NCBI GenBank assembly: GCA_028554795.2 | Contig: CM068827.1 | Span: 137,648,268 to 137,712,267 of the forward strand | Reading direction: 5' to 3' | DNA from: Sinohyriopsis cumingii | Taxonomy: Eukaryota; Mollusca; Bivalvia; Unionida; Unionidae | DNA length: 64,000 nucleotides | Shown here: in pieces, positions 35,329 to 48,906 of the stretch | Numbering within the stretch: the stretch's first letter is position 1 | How the letters are laid out: each line of letters starts with the position of its first letter | Translations under genes and position numbers: made by a program | Notes under the pieces: model-generated | Seen by the model: the letters and a program-made list of their open reading frames with translations, nothing else | Database searches by the model: none | What the model was told of the DNA's origin: nothing

Positions 35329-36781
35329 GTAATCAGATCTGAAACTCATCTGGCATTTTATATCAACTTAACATTAACTCAGACAACGTGTGCCCACCTC
35401 TCCGATTTCTTTGGTCTGAAGCTTCATCTAACGCTAATCCTAAAGATTTTGTTTATTTTTAATACAAAAATAAGTTTAAATTAAAAAGAAAAACATTTCT
35501 GCATTAGTATGTGCTAACGATAAATGTTTTCCCAGCGTGACGCAGGTCCCCGTTACTGGATCTTTTCTTTGGTGTTATATTAAGGACTTAAAAAACGTAA
35601 ACTAATAAACCTAATTGTTAATCTGTATTAGAACAAACATCAATCATTTCAATTGACTATCTAATTCCTCGTTTATTCTGAATTTATTGAAATCACAATA
35701 GTGTCAGAAATTATCAATATTTTTCATTCCTTCGGTTAAACTACATTAGTAATAAATTTTATAACAAATACTTTTTCATTAATGAAAAGTAATGCACCAA
35801 TATGACCGCGTTCTCTTACCCTTTCTATGAGTTCATCTTAACTCAAGTGACGTGTTGTTTCAATCAAGAACCTTACTTTCAAAGAGATGACGGTTTAATT
35901 CGTTATCATGCCAACAGATGCCATAAAATGTTTAATTGTCCTCCCTGTTGAAATATGAAAACGATTTTGTGGGTCACCTCTGAATTAACCTTAACATGTC
36001 ACATGTCAATTAGTATCCCTTTTATTAAATGAAATAACAATAATTTCATTAGATTTAAAATAAAATTAACTGGGATAATCTGTTCGAGATATTGAATAAG
36101 GAGCTCAACTACATTCTTCCCTTTTAAGTGAAAAAGCAATTTTGAATCCTAAGAAAATATGTGAGAATAAAGCTGAATGTTGAACAATGGTATACCAGTC
36201 GTATTAAAAATTATAGTAAATTATGGGATCGACTGAAGTCACAATATATCAAGAGCGGAAGTCCCTACCATTCTAAAAGTATAGCAACTGACAAAACGTC
36301 AACAATCGTAAATAATATGCAAAGAAAAATATAGAAATATGGACATTTCTTTATGGAAATCACGTGATTATTTGAAATTAAGACGATCATTAAAGACTAA
36401 TGCATGCTCAATTCTTAAACAAGATAATGGATATGAAACTAAATACTTTTACGATTGTGAGACTGCTGGTTGTCTCAGGGACTTATTTACATCTATATAT
36501 ACTGTACATGATACCCAGATTCAGCTCCAGTGCAAAACGAACCAGGATATATTTTATTGGTATTCAAGAACAAGATATTCTTGCCAAAATACAAAATATT
36601 CCAACTAGTAACGTAAGCGTCTATGACAGAATTATCTATAAAATACTCAACGTCACAACGTCTGTGGTTATTAGGTCACTATACTTACTGTTTAATAAAT
36701 CACTCGGAGAACACTGTTTCGCAAAAACCTTGTAAAATTCAGTCATTATACCTGTTTTCAGAAGTCGTATGTGTGTTTTAG
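35329..36781. other. No gene recognised
   Basis: Two overlapping open frames (36339-36608 and 36400-36735, 89 and 111 codons, both in the + strand) show no domain that I recognise. They stand just upstream of an RT remnant but do not join to it in a recognisable way. Confidence 0.35.
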
Positions 36782-37092
36782 TGATTTGGAGTTTTAACGT
36801 AGCTTTAACAATTTTTCGGTCATATCGCTACGATGTCTGCAATGTGGCAATTTCTAGTGACATGAAGCAGTGATGCATCATACTGCAGACATGGAGTATC
36901 ATGTCACAACCAGTCACATTATCCCGACACCAGGTCGATTAGTCGTAGCACTAACCTTTTAATGCTGAACGCCAAGCGAGGAAGCTGCTGCTAATATCAT
37001 TTTTATGTCTTTGGTATGACTCGTTCGTGGTTCGAAACCTCGACCTCACGCATCCGAGGCGGACACTCTAACCACTTAGGCCAGAGAAGCCG
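36782..37092 (-). mobile_element. SINE family S, copy 5 (reverse orientation)
   Basis: The reverse complement shows the mutated head GGCCTAAGTGGTTAGAGTG, GCATGCGTGAGG-like sequence, CAGCAGCTTCCTCGCTTGGC, TTAAAAGGTTAGTGCTACG, CCTGGTGTCGGGATAATGTG and the end AAATTGTTAAAGCTACG. The B box is decayed. Confidence 0.88.
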
Positions 37093-37169
37093 TCGTGTGA
37101 GGAGTAATTCTAACAATCATGGACTACTGTTACAATTGTGTTGTGCAGGAAAACATTTGGAAAGTGTTC

Positions 37170-37930
37170 GACTAATGTACTGATATAATTATCCTTATTA
37201 AAAAATCTCTTGGATGTCATTCGACAACTAATCAGCTTGTTGATATTTTGGACCTAATTTGTGCAGCTCTTAGCAATATGGCTTGATGGCTATTTAAACC
37301 AGTTCAAGCAGGTGTTCCACAAGGACATTTTTTAAGACCGCTATTCTTTCTTTTGATATTTAAATGCAATTTTTGTTGATTTACTTGCTCATACGAACTT
37401 TTTTGTAGACGACAGCTTTTTGGTATTTGAATCAAAAAAATAAAAAATACTGATGAAACCCAAAATGTTCTGAGCACCGATAAACTCTAATAGCCTGATC
37501 TAACCAATGGCTTCTAATGTTTACTAATAGCAAAGCCGATGCAATGCTGTTTAGCACTAAATTGTATGTTTCACCTCCCAAATCTAGCTTTTGAAAAAAA
37601 AAATACTTAGCTTCGTAGAATGTCATAAGCATTTGAATGTAATTTTCTTGTAATGATAGAACATAGTCATCACATTTACACAATCCCTGTAATTCTGTAT
37701 TAAAATGATAGGACCATCTGTGGTAGTAACATTGAAATTAATCCAAAAGTTAAAATACACGTACTTGTATTTATTCGAGCACGTGTACTGCAAGCATATG
37801 CTGTCTGGAGCGGATGATGTCAAGATGACAAAGCAAAATTAGAAAAACTTCAACTGGAGCAGAATAAAGTGTTACTGAAAGATTGTACATTCTGAAGCTG
37901 GTCTCGCTGCATGTTTGCCAGTGTGACACG
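37170..37930 (+). pseudogene. Decayed non-LTR retrotransposon reverse transcriptase (CR1/Jockey-like)
   Basis: RT signatures in order on the + strand: STTNQLVDILDLICAAL-type segment (37218-37271); GVPQG box inside VQAGVPQGHF..PLFFL (37302-37355); active-site-type FVDDSFLVF (37396-37434, in place of FADDTSL); the NQWL..NSKADAMLFSTKL segment (37502-37582); a LEKLQLEQNKV-like segment at about 37835-37870. The palm part between the first two is deleted, and frameshifts and stops separate the rest. The clade call is from the motif style and is not certain. A SINE lies about 80 bp upstream. Confidence 0.8.
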
Positions 37931-38199
37931 TAACAAATTAAATTAAGAAATTGGTTTACGTATCATGTCCAATCCATAGACTGCGGTGATTTTAATATCC
38001 CTGTTTGGGATGGAGTTTTGATTAGGGCCCGTTCGTGAATGGCCAGACAGATGGACAAAGAAAGGTGAGTTTGCGACTAAATACCGGAAAAATGATAGAA
38101 GAATGATCAAAAACAATTTTATATCAATTGAAATAAATGTCACAACCTGAAACTTTCCAGGAATAGGTATTAAGAAAGAGATATTACCCAAATATGGGT
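37931..38199. other. No feature recognised
   Basis: Short AT-rich spacer between the RT remnant and the next LTR-like block. Confidence 0.45.
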
Positions 38200-39141
38200 A
38201 GGTGTTTGTTAATTTTCGGTGGTTATGTAAATTTAATCCTGATTGGCTAAGCTAAATAAGGTGTGATCGTTTCCCAGAAGTAATTCAGTGTTTTAAGTCT
38301 TCTCAATCGCAAGATTAGTCAGTCTAAGTTTCTGCTCCTAGGGGAATAGTAAATATTCAGTAGTTGATACTTATAAAAGGGCCGGGTGTCTGGAAGTCTG
38401 AGGGACGCGAAACCTTAAAGGTTCAGGGAGATTCCACTACAACAGTAGTGACTGAGTGTATTTGCCTCCATGATCTTGCAAATGATATGAGTTAGTAATT
38501 ATTTGCTTAAATTTATTTGTTCTAAATTCATACATCAATTTCCCATTGATACGAGTTCAGAAGATAATTCATTCGTATGTATTGCATGTTATATGACTCA
38601 TTTATTCTAAGAATTTCATACATAATTTCCTTGATAATACTCTTGAAAGAATTCTTCAAATTTATTCGTTTTTTATGTCTGATTACACGAAATAGGCTGG
38701 AAGATAAAGAGAGGGGAGGAAAAGGAATACGACGACTCTAATCTGCCACCAGCGTTGTATTTGGATAACCATCAGACTAACAAGTTATGTAGGCATGCCG
38801 GACAATTGATTTCGATCGTCCATTCTATTAAATAATGAAATATATCTTATCAGTATTAACAGTATAGCTGATTGCATGCTCATAAACCTGATACCTATTT
38901 CTAAAAGAAATGTATCCATCAAAATGTCACGTTCAATTTCATGTTGTTTCGTATAAGTGATTAAATTGTTATATTTTATACATGGGTGCTCGTGTTTTTC
39001 TATTATATATCTCTGCTAAAAGCTCTGTTTATTCCATTCATTAATTTCATATTTTATTCATTATTTACTCGATTCGGACAATAACACCGAGGTCGATCAT
39101 CGTCTACATAACGACAGCCAAACCAACCGTCACGTAACACT
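38200..39141 (+). repeat. Possible LTR-like block with a TATA box
   Basis: A TATAAAAGGGCC motif stands at 38372-38383, preceded by GATTGGCTAAG (a CCAAT-type box in reverse) about 120 bp upstream. The block ends in ACCGTCACGTAACA at about 39141. TATA box, inverted CCAAT and a GTAACA end suggest a Gypsy-type LTR, but the left end and a target duplication could not be fixed. Confidence 0.25.
38372..38378 (+). promoter_or_regulatory. Candidate TATA box (TATAAAA)
   Basis: TATAAAAGGGCCGGG is the strongest TATA-like match I noticed in the window and is followed by a G-rich start-site region. No gene follows on the + strand, so if it works it more likely drives a retroelement. Confidence 0.3.
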
Positions 39142-39249
39142 GGACATACCAGAATTACCTAAATTTTAAACTTTTACCTGGTCAGTGGTACGTCAAAATT
39201 ATACAAAAGATGAAAAGTCCACAAATCATGTACCTTGTTCATTATTTGA

Positions 39250-40195
39250 GATAGTAAAAGCCCATTATGCACCTCATATCATCTTATATGTATCAAAAGT
39301 CCACTATGTACCTTGTATCATTTTATAGGTAGCAAAAGTCCATTATGTACCTTGTATCATATTATAGGTATCAAAAGTCTATTATGTACCTTGTATCATA
39401 TTATAGGTAGCAAAAGCTCATTATGTAACTTGTATCATATTATAGGTATCAACATTCCATTATTTACCTTGTATCATATAACAGGTAGTAAAGGCGCGTT
39501 ATGTACCTTGCATCATATACAGGTAGCAAAATTCCATTATGTACCTTCATCAAATTATAGCTCGCAAAAGCTCAGTATGTACCTTGTATCATATTATAGG
39601 TTTCAAAGTATATTATTTAACTTGTATCATATTATAGGTAGCAAAAGTCCATTATGTACCTTGCTTCATATTATAGCTCGCAAAAGTCCATTATGTACTT
39701 TGCATCATATTATAGGTTGCAACATTATATTATGCAACTTGTATCATATTATAGCTAGCAAAAACTTATTATGTGCCTTGTATTATATTATAGGTAGCAA
39801 ATTTCCACTATGTACATTGTATCATATTATAGGTAGCAAAAGCTCATTATGTACCTTGTATCATTACAGGCAGCAAAAGGCCATTATGTACTTTGTATCA
39901 TATTACAGGCAGCAAAAACTCATTATGTACATTGTATCATATTATAGGTAGCAAATTTACATTAGGTACATTGTATCATATTACAGGTAACAAAAGCCCA
40001 TTATGTACTTTGTATCATATTATAGGTAGCAAATGTCCATTATGTAGATTGTATCATATTACAGGTTGCAAAAGCCCATTATGTACTTTTTGTAAAATTA
40101 CAGGTAGAAACAGCCCATTATTTACATTGTATCATACTATAGGTAGCAAAAGCCCATTATGTACCTTGTATCATATTACAGATAGAAAGAAGTCC
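39250..40195 (+). repeat. 39-bp minisatellite, about 24 copies, open in one frame
   Basis: The unit CATTATGTACCTTGTATCAT then ATTATAGGTAGCAAAAGTC repeats every 39 bp with small indels. As 39 is divisible by three, the + strand keeps long frames (39313-39951 and 39893-40294) made of a 13-residue repeat like YHIIGSKSPLCTL. The break between the two frames and the lack of non-repeat coding sequence argue against a gene. It runs directly into an (AT)n tract. Confidence 0.95.
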
Positions 40196-40197
40196 GT

Positions 40198-40290
<93 letters not shown>
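40198..40290. repeat. (AT)n microsatellite, about 90 bp
   Basis: Uninterrupted AT dinucleotides at the 3' end of the 39-bp minisatellite. Confidence 0.98.
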
Positions 40291-40293
<3 letters not shown>

Positions 40294-41979
40294 ATTCTGT
40301 GTCACCCTTCGTTACATATCTTACAGGTTTAGAAATATCAGGGAGTTTATATATTAATTCGTCTTTATATTTAGGGAGCCAAACCTCCTGAAACTATATG
40401 GTTCATCCCATCGGTTAGTGAAATAATACGAACTATTAACGAAGTATTTTAAATGAAAACCCACTTTTACAATGACCAAATAGAAGTACCAGCAACAAAC
40501 TTTGTCCTGGACGTAATTTAGAATTAATAAAATGTCGATAGAAAACTACATACTTTCGAGTACATCATATACACAGTTATGGGCTTTGTGTTAATTACAC
40601 AAATGTGAAATACACTGCGGCCAAATTTGAGTAGAAATACAAGAAAATTAGCCGAATAATGTCCCCACTTGCATAGCTATTAAGTTAATGTTTGATCCGG
40701 GTGCAATCGGAGATAAAAAAAAAAAAAAAAAAAAAAACATTCCAGTCGGTATAACATTGTACACAAACGGTTGTAGCTTTAACTGTAGACAGAAACTTAA
40801 GAAAATAAGGAGCTACTTGGACAAGAATATTTGTTTGGATCTACTCGTTTACGAAATACAGCCATGATATACATCTCTCTAGCTGATAGAGAAGAGGACA
40901 CATATAACCCTTGCATAACAGAGGTAAATTCTCAACGCAAATTCTTTTAAAGGTCGTACGTGCTGCATATGCTATGCTAATCGTTTGTTTACTTTTTTTT
41001 TTTATTACCCTTGGGCTAATAAGCAGGCACCACGATTAATATTCTTCTCATGTCGTGATAATAGTTATGGGGTTAGTGGGGTTAAAGCCATTATTCAGCT
41101 TGTGATATGTTCCAAATGTAGATCTGATGAAGAAAGAACTCTTCAAAACATTTTAAATATATATTATCGATGTTGTCTGTCCTATAAAATCATATAATGA
41201 CCAGGCAGAGTCAGTATACTTTGGCGAAATACCTTTTCTATCATTTCATCAGTTCACATGTAGAATTATTGTTTTATAAATATTGGCGATTATATTTAGA
41301 AAGTCCCATAAACCATATCACCATATACGGACACAAACAAGAAAGTATACCCTGCGGATAAAGAAAGATATGTAACTAGGCAAATTCTTCAAAGATAATT
41401 CCTATTCAATTCGTCTGTTGTTTGAAAGAGTAAGACGATTTTAGAAAACAAAAGTTATGCAGAAAATACATAAAAAAAACAGAACTATATTAGAGAGCTG
41501 ACAGTTAGATAGAATGTAACATTTTCCCCCATACCATGCAAATGATGCTAAAGCTAACAGAAAAAGAAAGATAAAATTAATAGTTATTTTAGTAATGGAT
41601 GTGTAATGTACACTATAATCACATAGTTATATACAATGAAATGTGCGCGCTATCACTTGGGGATGAATGGGGATAAACAATCAAATAATGAATCAACTTC
41701 CACATTAATATTTTCTTAACCGTAGATGAAAAACAATTCTAATGTGAGTGATGTAAAGTCCAAAGTAAAGAATAAATAAAATGGTATACGGAGACTTCCT
41801 GTCCAATACGAATCACTCTGTAGGGTCAATTATGTAGCTTATTAGACTTGGTCTACTGTGTTTTCCGTACAGAGACATAACGTATGTATGGTGCAGTGAA
41901 ATCAGAGTGACGCGTGGGTATCACGTTTGTTCAGCCCGTATTAGTAAGTCGTGTATCATTAGGTATCATTACAAGCCAT
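40291..41979. other. No gene recognised
   Basis: AT-rich sequence with an A-run at about 40716-40737 and a T-run near 40993. No feature is supported. Confidence 0.5.
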
Positions 41980-42970
41980 TGTTTGATAACTAAACATTGC
42001 CTCAGGCGAAAGTTAGTCTCTTATGCAAGGTTACCGTGACCAGAGGGAAGACCCGATATCTTGAATCGGCACATGTGTTACAGCTTAGTACTAATATCGG
42101 AAGAACCCGCGAGGGACCAGGGCGTGTTCTAAATCCGTCCCCACGTGGACGTACAGCGAGAAGGACATTGTCCGCTAAGTTTGATTGGATCGGCTCAAAG
42201 CGACACTCTACCGGACTTGTAATAAAAATTTCGATAACTTCTAACTAGCAAGCAAAATTTTAGTCTCGCCTCGGAAGATTGCTGAGCAACATAGGATTAC
42301 TCCGAGGAAGCCACTTGTAATTTGGCGGTAACACTTTGAGAGGAGATTCTAAGGAGAGACAAAGCTTCGTAAAGGTCAGTAAGTTATTTGCTCGATTTTC
42401 GCAGAATATTAAGAGGGAGACGGAAGTGAGACTAGCAGAGCAGTCGGAATCGACAAGTCTAGACGGTGGAGAGAGTCAAGGAGGAGGAGGAAAAGGAGTC
42501 AAGGTGGAGGAAGTGGAGAAGGAGGGGTATAGAGAAGTCGAGGAGGAGAAGGAATTTGGAAAAAGTCGGGAGGAAGAGGAGAAGGAATTTGAGGAATAGG
42601 AGAGAAGAATATACAGATGACTAGAATGCAAGGACAGGTGGAAAGCTATCTCACACTACTTATCAGGTGATGCAATAGGCTATTACAGGATAGAGCGGAC
42701 TGAGAGTACTTTGGAAATTTGAAGCACTTGACTATTGAATTATTATTAAATTGTTATTTGTTGAACTTCACTTTTGTATATTCAATCATTTAACCGTCAC
42801 CATTGCTGACTGGAAGCTCGGTGCTTTACATCTATCTTTCACTAATTTAACTTCCAACCAAATTCGAGCCTGGGTGGGACTTCTATAATAATTTAAATAG
42901 AATATTGGGAGCACCCCACCCCAACAATAACACACCTAACACAGTGGCGGCATAACGACCCGTTACATCA
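41980..42970 (+). repeat. Possible LTR / retroelement leader with a purine-rich tract
   Basis: A GC-richer island within AT-rich DNA. It includes a purine-rich run of about 190 bp (42410-42605, mostly GGA, GAA, GAG steps) and ends GGCATAACGACCCGTTACA at about 42966. A CCGTTACA end is typical of Gypsy-type LTRs. Two + strand frames (41997-42248, 42336-42599; the second Glu/Lys-rich) cover part of it, but I recognise no domain in them. No matching second LTR was found in the window. Confidence 0.25.
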
Positions 42971-43380
42971 CAGTGGTCTTAGAAACCAAAACGAAATAAC
43001 GAGTAAAAAGTACATAGCATGCCACACCATTAAAACAATACAAACATAAGGCAATATATACCTACATGTATGACCTTGAATTTTACATTGTTCATCTTTA
43101 ACTGTTGATTGCTTTAATTTTTCAACATTATTTTGCCATCTAGCGAATGATAAAAATTAAGTTTGATTCTTCTTGAAAACAACATGTGTCTATTCAAAAT
43201 AATTTACAATTTAGAACATGCACCTTATACGTTTGTAAATTTATTCCTTTTTGAAGATTCGGTATACACTTTTCAGTTTTGTTCACGATCTCAACGTTAG
43301 CGAAAAGAAACAAAGTCTAATGAAATATTTGCCAAAGACTATCTAGCACGCCTAATCGGATCTGGTGGAAATTTTCATGA

Positions 43381-43383
<3 letters not shown>
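42971..43383. other. No feature recognised
   Basis: AT-rich sequence after the LTR-like block. Confidence 0.45.
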
Positions 43384-43411
<28 letters not shown>

Positions 43412-43443
43412 CATACATACATACATACATACATACATACATA
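43384..43443. repeat. (ACAT)n microsatellite
   Basis: About 15 uninterrupted ACAT units. Confidence 0.98.
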
Positions 43444-43689
43444 AAGTGATAAAAATGGACAACGACTGCAGCTTAACTTATGTTTTAAAATAAGTATCTT
43501 TCTAGAATTGTTAGTATTCAGTCGAATATTTTTAACGTAATTGGACGACATTTTGGAAATATAGAACGTAATAATATAAAACCAAGGTTTGCTACGGATG
43601 AAATTCTTCAATAACATCAATATGGTTACAAGCATGATGCCGTCACTAAGTTAACTTGCAACAGCTTACTGATAACCAGAAAGGAAATT

Positions 43690-43728
<39 letters not shown>

Positions 43729-43794
43729 CAGTAATTTTTTCATCTGACATTATCTGGCCCCGTATCCTAAAACCATTTAAGCACAAATCTAATG
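43444..43794. other. Spacer with a (CT)n run
   Basis: A (CT)n run lies at about 43691-43727. Nothing else was seen. Confidence 0.6.
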
Positions 43795-44075
43795 AAATTT
43801 AAGTATTTTAAACATGACGAAATTTAGCATTTTAAACCTAATGAAAGTTAGCATTTCAAATTTAATGAAATTAGCAACAAATATAACGAACTTTAGCATT
43901 TTAAATCTAATGAAGGTTAACATTTCAAGTCTAATGAAATTTAGCATTTTACGTGTAAGGAAATTTAGCATTTCAAATCTAATGACATTTAACATTTCAA
44001 ATCAAATGAAATTTAGCATTTCAATTGCAAAGAATTTTAGCATTTTATATCTAATGAAATTTAGCAATCTTAAGG
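43795..44075. repeat. 24-bp minisatellite, about 12 copies
   Basis: The unit AATGAAATTTAGCATTTCAA then ATCT repeats every 24 bp, or 21 where shortened. Both strands stay open with an 8-residue repeat, FSILNLMK-like on + and MLNFIRFE-like on -. This follows from the unit length and is not evidence of coding. Confidence 0.93.
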
Positions 44076-44218
44076 AACCTGTTTAAAAGATGCTGATTCT
44101 AAGTTATTTTCTGTCCACATTTACAAATGATTTTGATGCATAGAAAAGTTTGTAAAACGTTTGGTTATTTCCATCCTTGCAGAGGAATTCTATACAAGGA
44201 TGAATTGAACCATATGTA

Positions 44219-44378
44219 CTCGCTCATAAGCTCAGTCCAGCTGTAAACTGCACAGATCCCGATCGCTTTGTATGCAGTTTGTTAGGAGTATAAAGAAGAA
44301 AAAAATAGACCCCGGCGCATTTTGCTATAGCAGATCAGGGTCTAGTTTGTTTGCAGTTTGATTGTACTTATGAGCAAG
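44219..44378. mobile_element. Palindromic MITE (family P, copy 2)
   Basis: Left end TA|CTCGCTCATAAG; right end CTTATGAGCAAG|CA. Inward it has AACTGCACAGATCCCGATCG on the left and, in reverse complement, AACTGCAAAC..TAGACCCTGATCTG from the right. The order of blocks is that of the element at 9779-9967. The right-hand TA has become CA. Confidence 0.65.
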
Positions 44379-46539
44379 CACATTCAGTATTTTTTCAATG
44401 TGAATGATACGATAAAATCGACCTGAAAATTTAGCGATCCAGTTTGTTTTTTAATTAGGTAAGAATATCTAAATATAGTAAATTAGTTCATTTAAATTTT
44501 CATCATGATAATTGGGGGTGGGAGCATATGTAAATCAAGAACTCAAAACGGTACCTCACGTAATATCCTCCATTACATTATTCCATTAAAATACTTTTTG
44601 TTATTATAATTTTAAAATGGAATGATTGGAATGAATTTTATTGTTGCTGTTTATTTAATTTCGCGAAATTGGAACAAGTGATACCTACATATGTATTTGT
44701 CGTGCATCGATCCGAATCTGATTTTCGGTGCATGTAATTATAAAGTATATGTTAAACACTAAAAAGAGATTTGCTTAAAATACGAGACTGTTTGAAAGAA
44801 CTAGTATGACACCTATGATGCCTTTACATATCGGGAAAGTAGCCTACTTGTATAACAAATTGCACTGAAAAAATACAACCGTCCAGATGGTTCGTTTTAT
44901 CTGTAGCTAAATGTAATTATTCAACAGTGCAACGTTTCATTTTTTTTCTATTAAGCTAAGACCAACTATTGCAGTTTTTCAGATTTCTAGAATTCGAGAT
45001 ATAATAATAATAATAGTAATAATAATAATAATAATAATAATTTGTTTAACTAAAATGGTTTTACCTATTAATCAAGGCGGTGAATGGAGATTTCCATATA
45101 ACTGACTCACATTAACTTGTTTTATGATTAAATCAATTACATGCTTTGCAGGTTATTAATTTTGAAAATTGTTATTGCTGAAGCAATAATATTTTATTGA
45201 TGCTTTTTTCTACAAGATCTATGAACTCAGTATTGTTAAAACCTTCGATAGCTTATGTAATCGTTTAATGCCATAATGGCGAGTCATCCCGATAAAATCA
45301 CCAACCAAATCAAAGTATTACACTTCGATTACAGAATTTAATTAACCCATCTGCATCCTATTATTAAATGTTTCATTTTTTGACAAAGCGAATGTAAGTC
45401 ACTATAATTGGATTTATAACTTACTACAATTTAAAATATAAATTAAAACGTATGAAAATAATAAAAAGGTAAATAAAATATAAGAAATACCTCCATCCGG
45501 TAAACTAAGCAGCCTGATGCAGTTTCATTGTAGTTTTCATATTCTAAGAGTTGATGATGCGAATAAGCGTAATTCAACACCTGAACTTTACCTGTGAAAT
45601 GTAAATGTCGCAGGTACTAGATTTTTACATGCATTGTGACAGTTTTCCCGCACACGCCGAATCGATCGTTGAACCAATGTCGCTAAGCACCGGTCTGCGT
45701 CAAGAAAGGTGATCGATATCCATATAGATTGTTGATACATATAACATCAAATGAAAAGCTATTATTCAGAAAGTGAAATATATATAAAAAAATGTGTAAA
45801 TAGCTCCAGATTTCAATCTAAGCATTCGATGCAAGACCAGTATTTCAAATGGCTTTAATGCTTGTTCGATTCAAATAGTACATTGTATAAAAGTAATGGG
45901 TATATATTGATATAGCAATTATAAATCACGGCTGATACCTGGCAGAGCGTACTATTGTCACAGTATCGACCTGTGTTCGAATTCTGGTGGAAATCTCTTG
46001 GATCGAACATGACTTGGATTAACGTGATAACTCCTTCCTTGCATTATGTGGGATTAAAAGATGCTACGAATGTAATCCCATTGTAGTATACTACGACAAT
46101 ATATAATGTCTTATAACGTGTTCTCTCTATTTTCCATATGCATTACTGCTAATAAAGCACGTTATGGAACAAAATTATTTTAATGGTTACTAGAATATGA
46201 TATGACTGCTGTGACTCGCCTATATGTTAACATATCTTTAGTTTTGTTCCAAGCAAATACACAAAACGCCCGCACGCACTTACATACGTAATAGAATACC
46301 ATACAAAACGGATCTCCTAACACATTTCTGTGCTTGTTCCGTCATGTAGAAAAGACAACTGTTTATGTCTGAATAGCAACAACAAAAATGACGTTATGAT
46401 AATGTTAAGATATTATACGAGTCCTCTCCTTTATTAATTGTTGTGCCTGTTGATATCCTGGTCGTCCGTTGAACACTAAAGCCAACCAAAACGGTGGATA
46501 TATTTCTTTATCCTAACTCTGACCACTTCAGCTACTTAT
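44379..46539. other. No gene recognised
   Basis: AT-rich. An (AAT)n run with one interruption lies at about 45001-45042. Nothing else is supported. Confidence 0.5.
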
Positions 46540-46805
46540 ACGTGAGGAAATATGCCTCTGATATACGTTGGCATAGTAATTTACAGAAAAATCATATATT
46601 TTGCTTGCCGGAATATGTTTTACCAACAACAACAAAAAAAGATTAAGAAATTCATTTAGACGACATCGGCTATTTCTAAAATTGGATTAACTGAGAAGTG
46701 TCGAAGGAAGATCAATGCATTCACAACTTTTCGTTACATTCTTGTTTCGTAAATAGTCGCAGTGGTCCGAACGGTAGCTATCGGCATACAGTCGAGGTAC
46801 GATCC
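46540..46805. repeat. Dispersed repeat of unknown class, copy 2
   Basis: Partner of 3200-3480, sharing CGGCTATTTCT, GCCGGAA and TTTCGTAAATAG-CG-AGTGG in the same order, at moderate divergence. Confidence 0.35.
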
Positions 46806-48224
<1,419 letters not shown>

Positions 48225-48700
48225 CACGAGCTTATTGCTCATTACATAATCTTATACAGGATTACAGTTTATTTCATGATGTATCAAGGGATTACTGTTC
48301 ATTCATAATATCACAGGATTACTGTTCATTTCATACTCTTACACGGAATTGCCGTTCATTTCAAATTCTTATACAGGATTACTGTTCATTACATAATCTA
48401 ACACGGGATTATTGTTCATTACATAGCTTTACACAAGATAACTTTTCATTTCATAACCTTACACAAGATTACTGTTCCTACATAATCTTGCATAGTATTG
48501 CTCTTATGTTCATAATCTTTCAAAGGATTGCTGTTCAGTACATAATCTTACACAGGATTACTGTTTATCTTACAATCTTACACATAATTACAGACCATTT
48601 AAGAATCTTACTCAGGATCACTGTTCATTACGTAATCTTTCACAGGATTACAGTTCATTTCATAATCTTGCAGAGGATTACTGCTCATTACTTAACATAT
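48225..48700 (+). repeat. 30-bp minisatellite (ATTACTGTTCATTTCATAATCTTACACAGG)
   Basis: About 16 diverged units: ATTACTGTTCATTTCATAAT then CTTACACAGG. Common variants are TTCATTACATAATC and CAAGATAAC. The 30-bp period leaves frames open. Confidence 0.92.
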
Positions 48701-48906
48701 CATGAATCTCTAAGCTAATGATTTCTCTGTTCTAGCGATACGTCACTTCATTATAAAGCTGATATAAATGCAGACATTTTCTGAATCAAATATTCGTCGC
48801 ATATAATGAAATGGTATTCGAATATGTATCGATATTAATGAAGGTAACAAATTCGTTCTCTTTCTTTGACTAATATGATAGTCATTTATAGTCCTCCACC
48901 AGAAAC
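48701..48906. other. No feature recognised
   Basis: Short spacer between minisatellite and SINE. Confidence 0.5.

Noticed and set aside
39313-40294. 212- and 133-codon frames in the 39-bp array
   Set aside because: The repeat period is divisible by three, which keeps the frame open. There is no coding sequence outside the repeat, and the frame changes midway.
48225-48700. CRISPR-like array (also the arrays at 18850, 26675, 39250 and 51040)
   Set aside because: Units are contiguous tandem repeats without unique spacers, in a eukaryotic genome.
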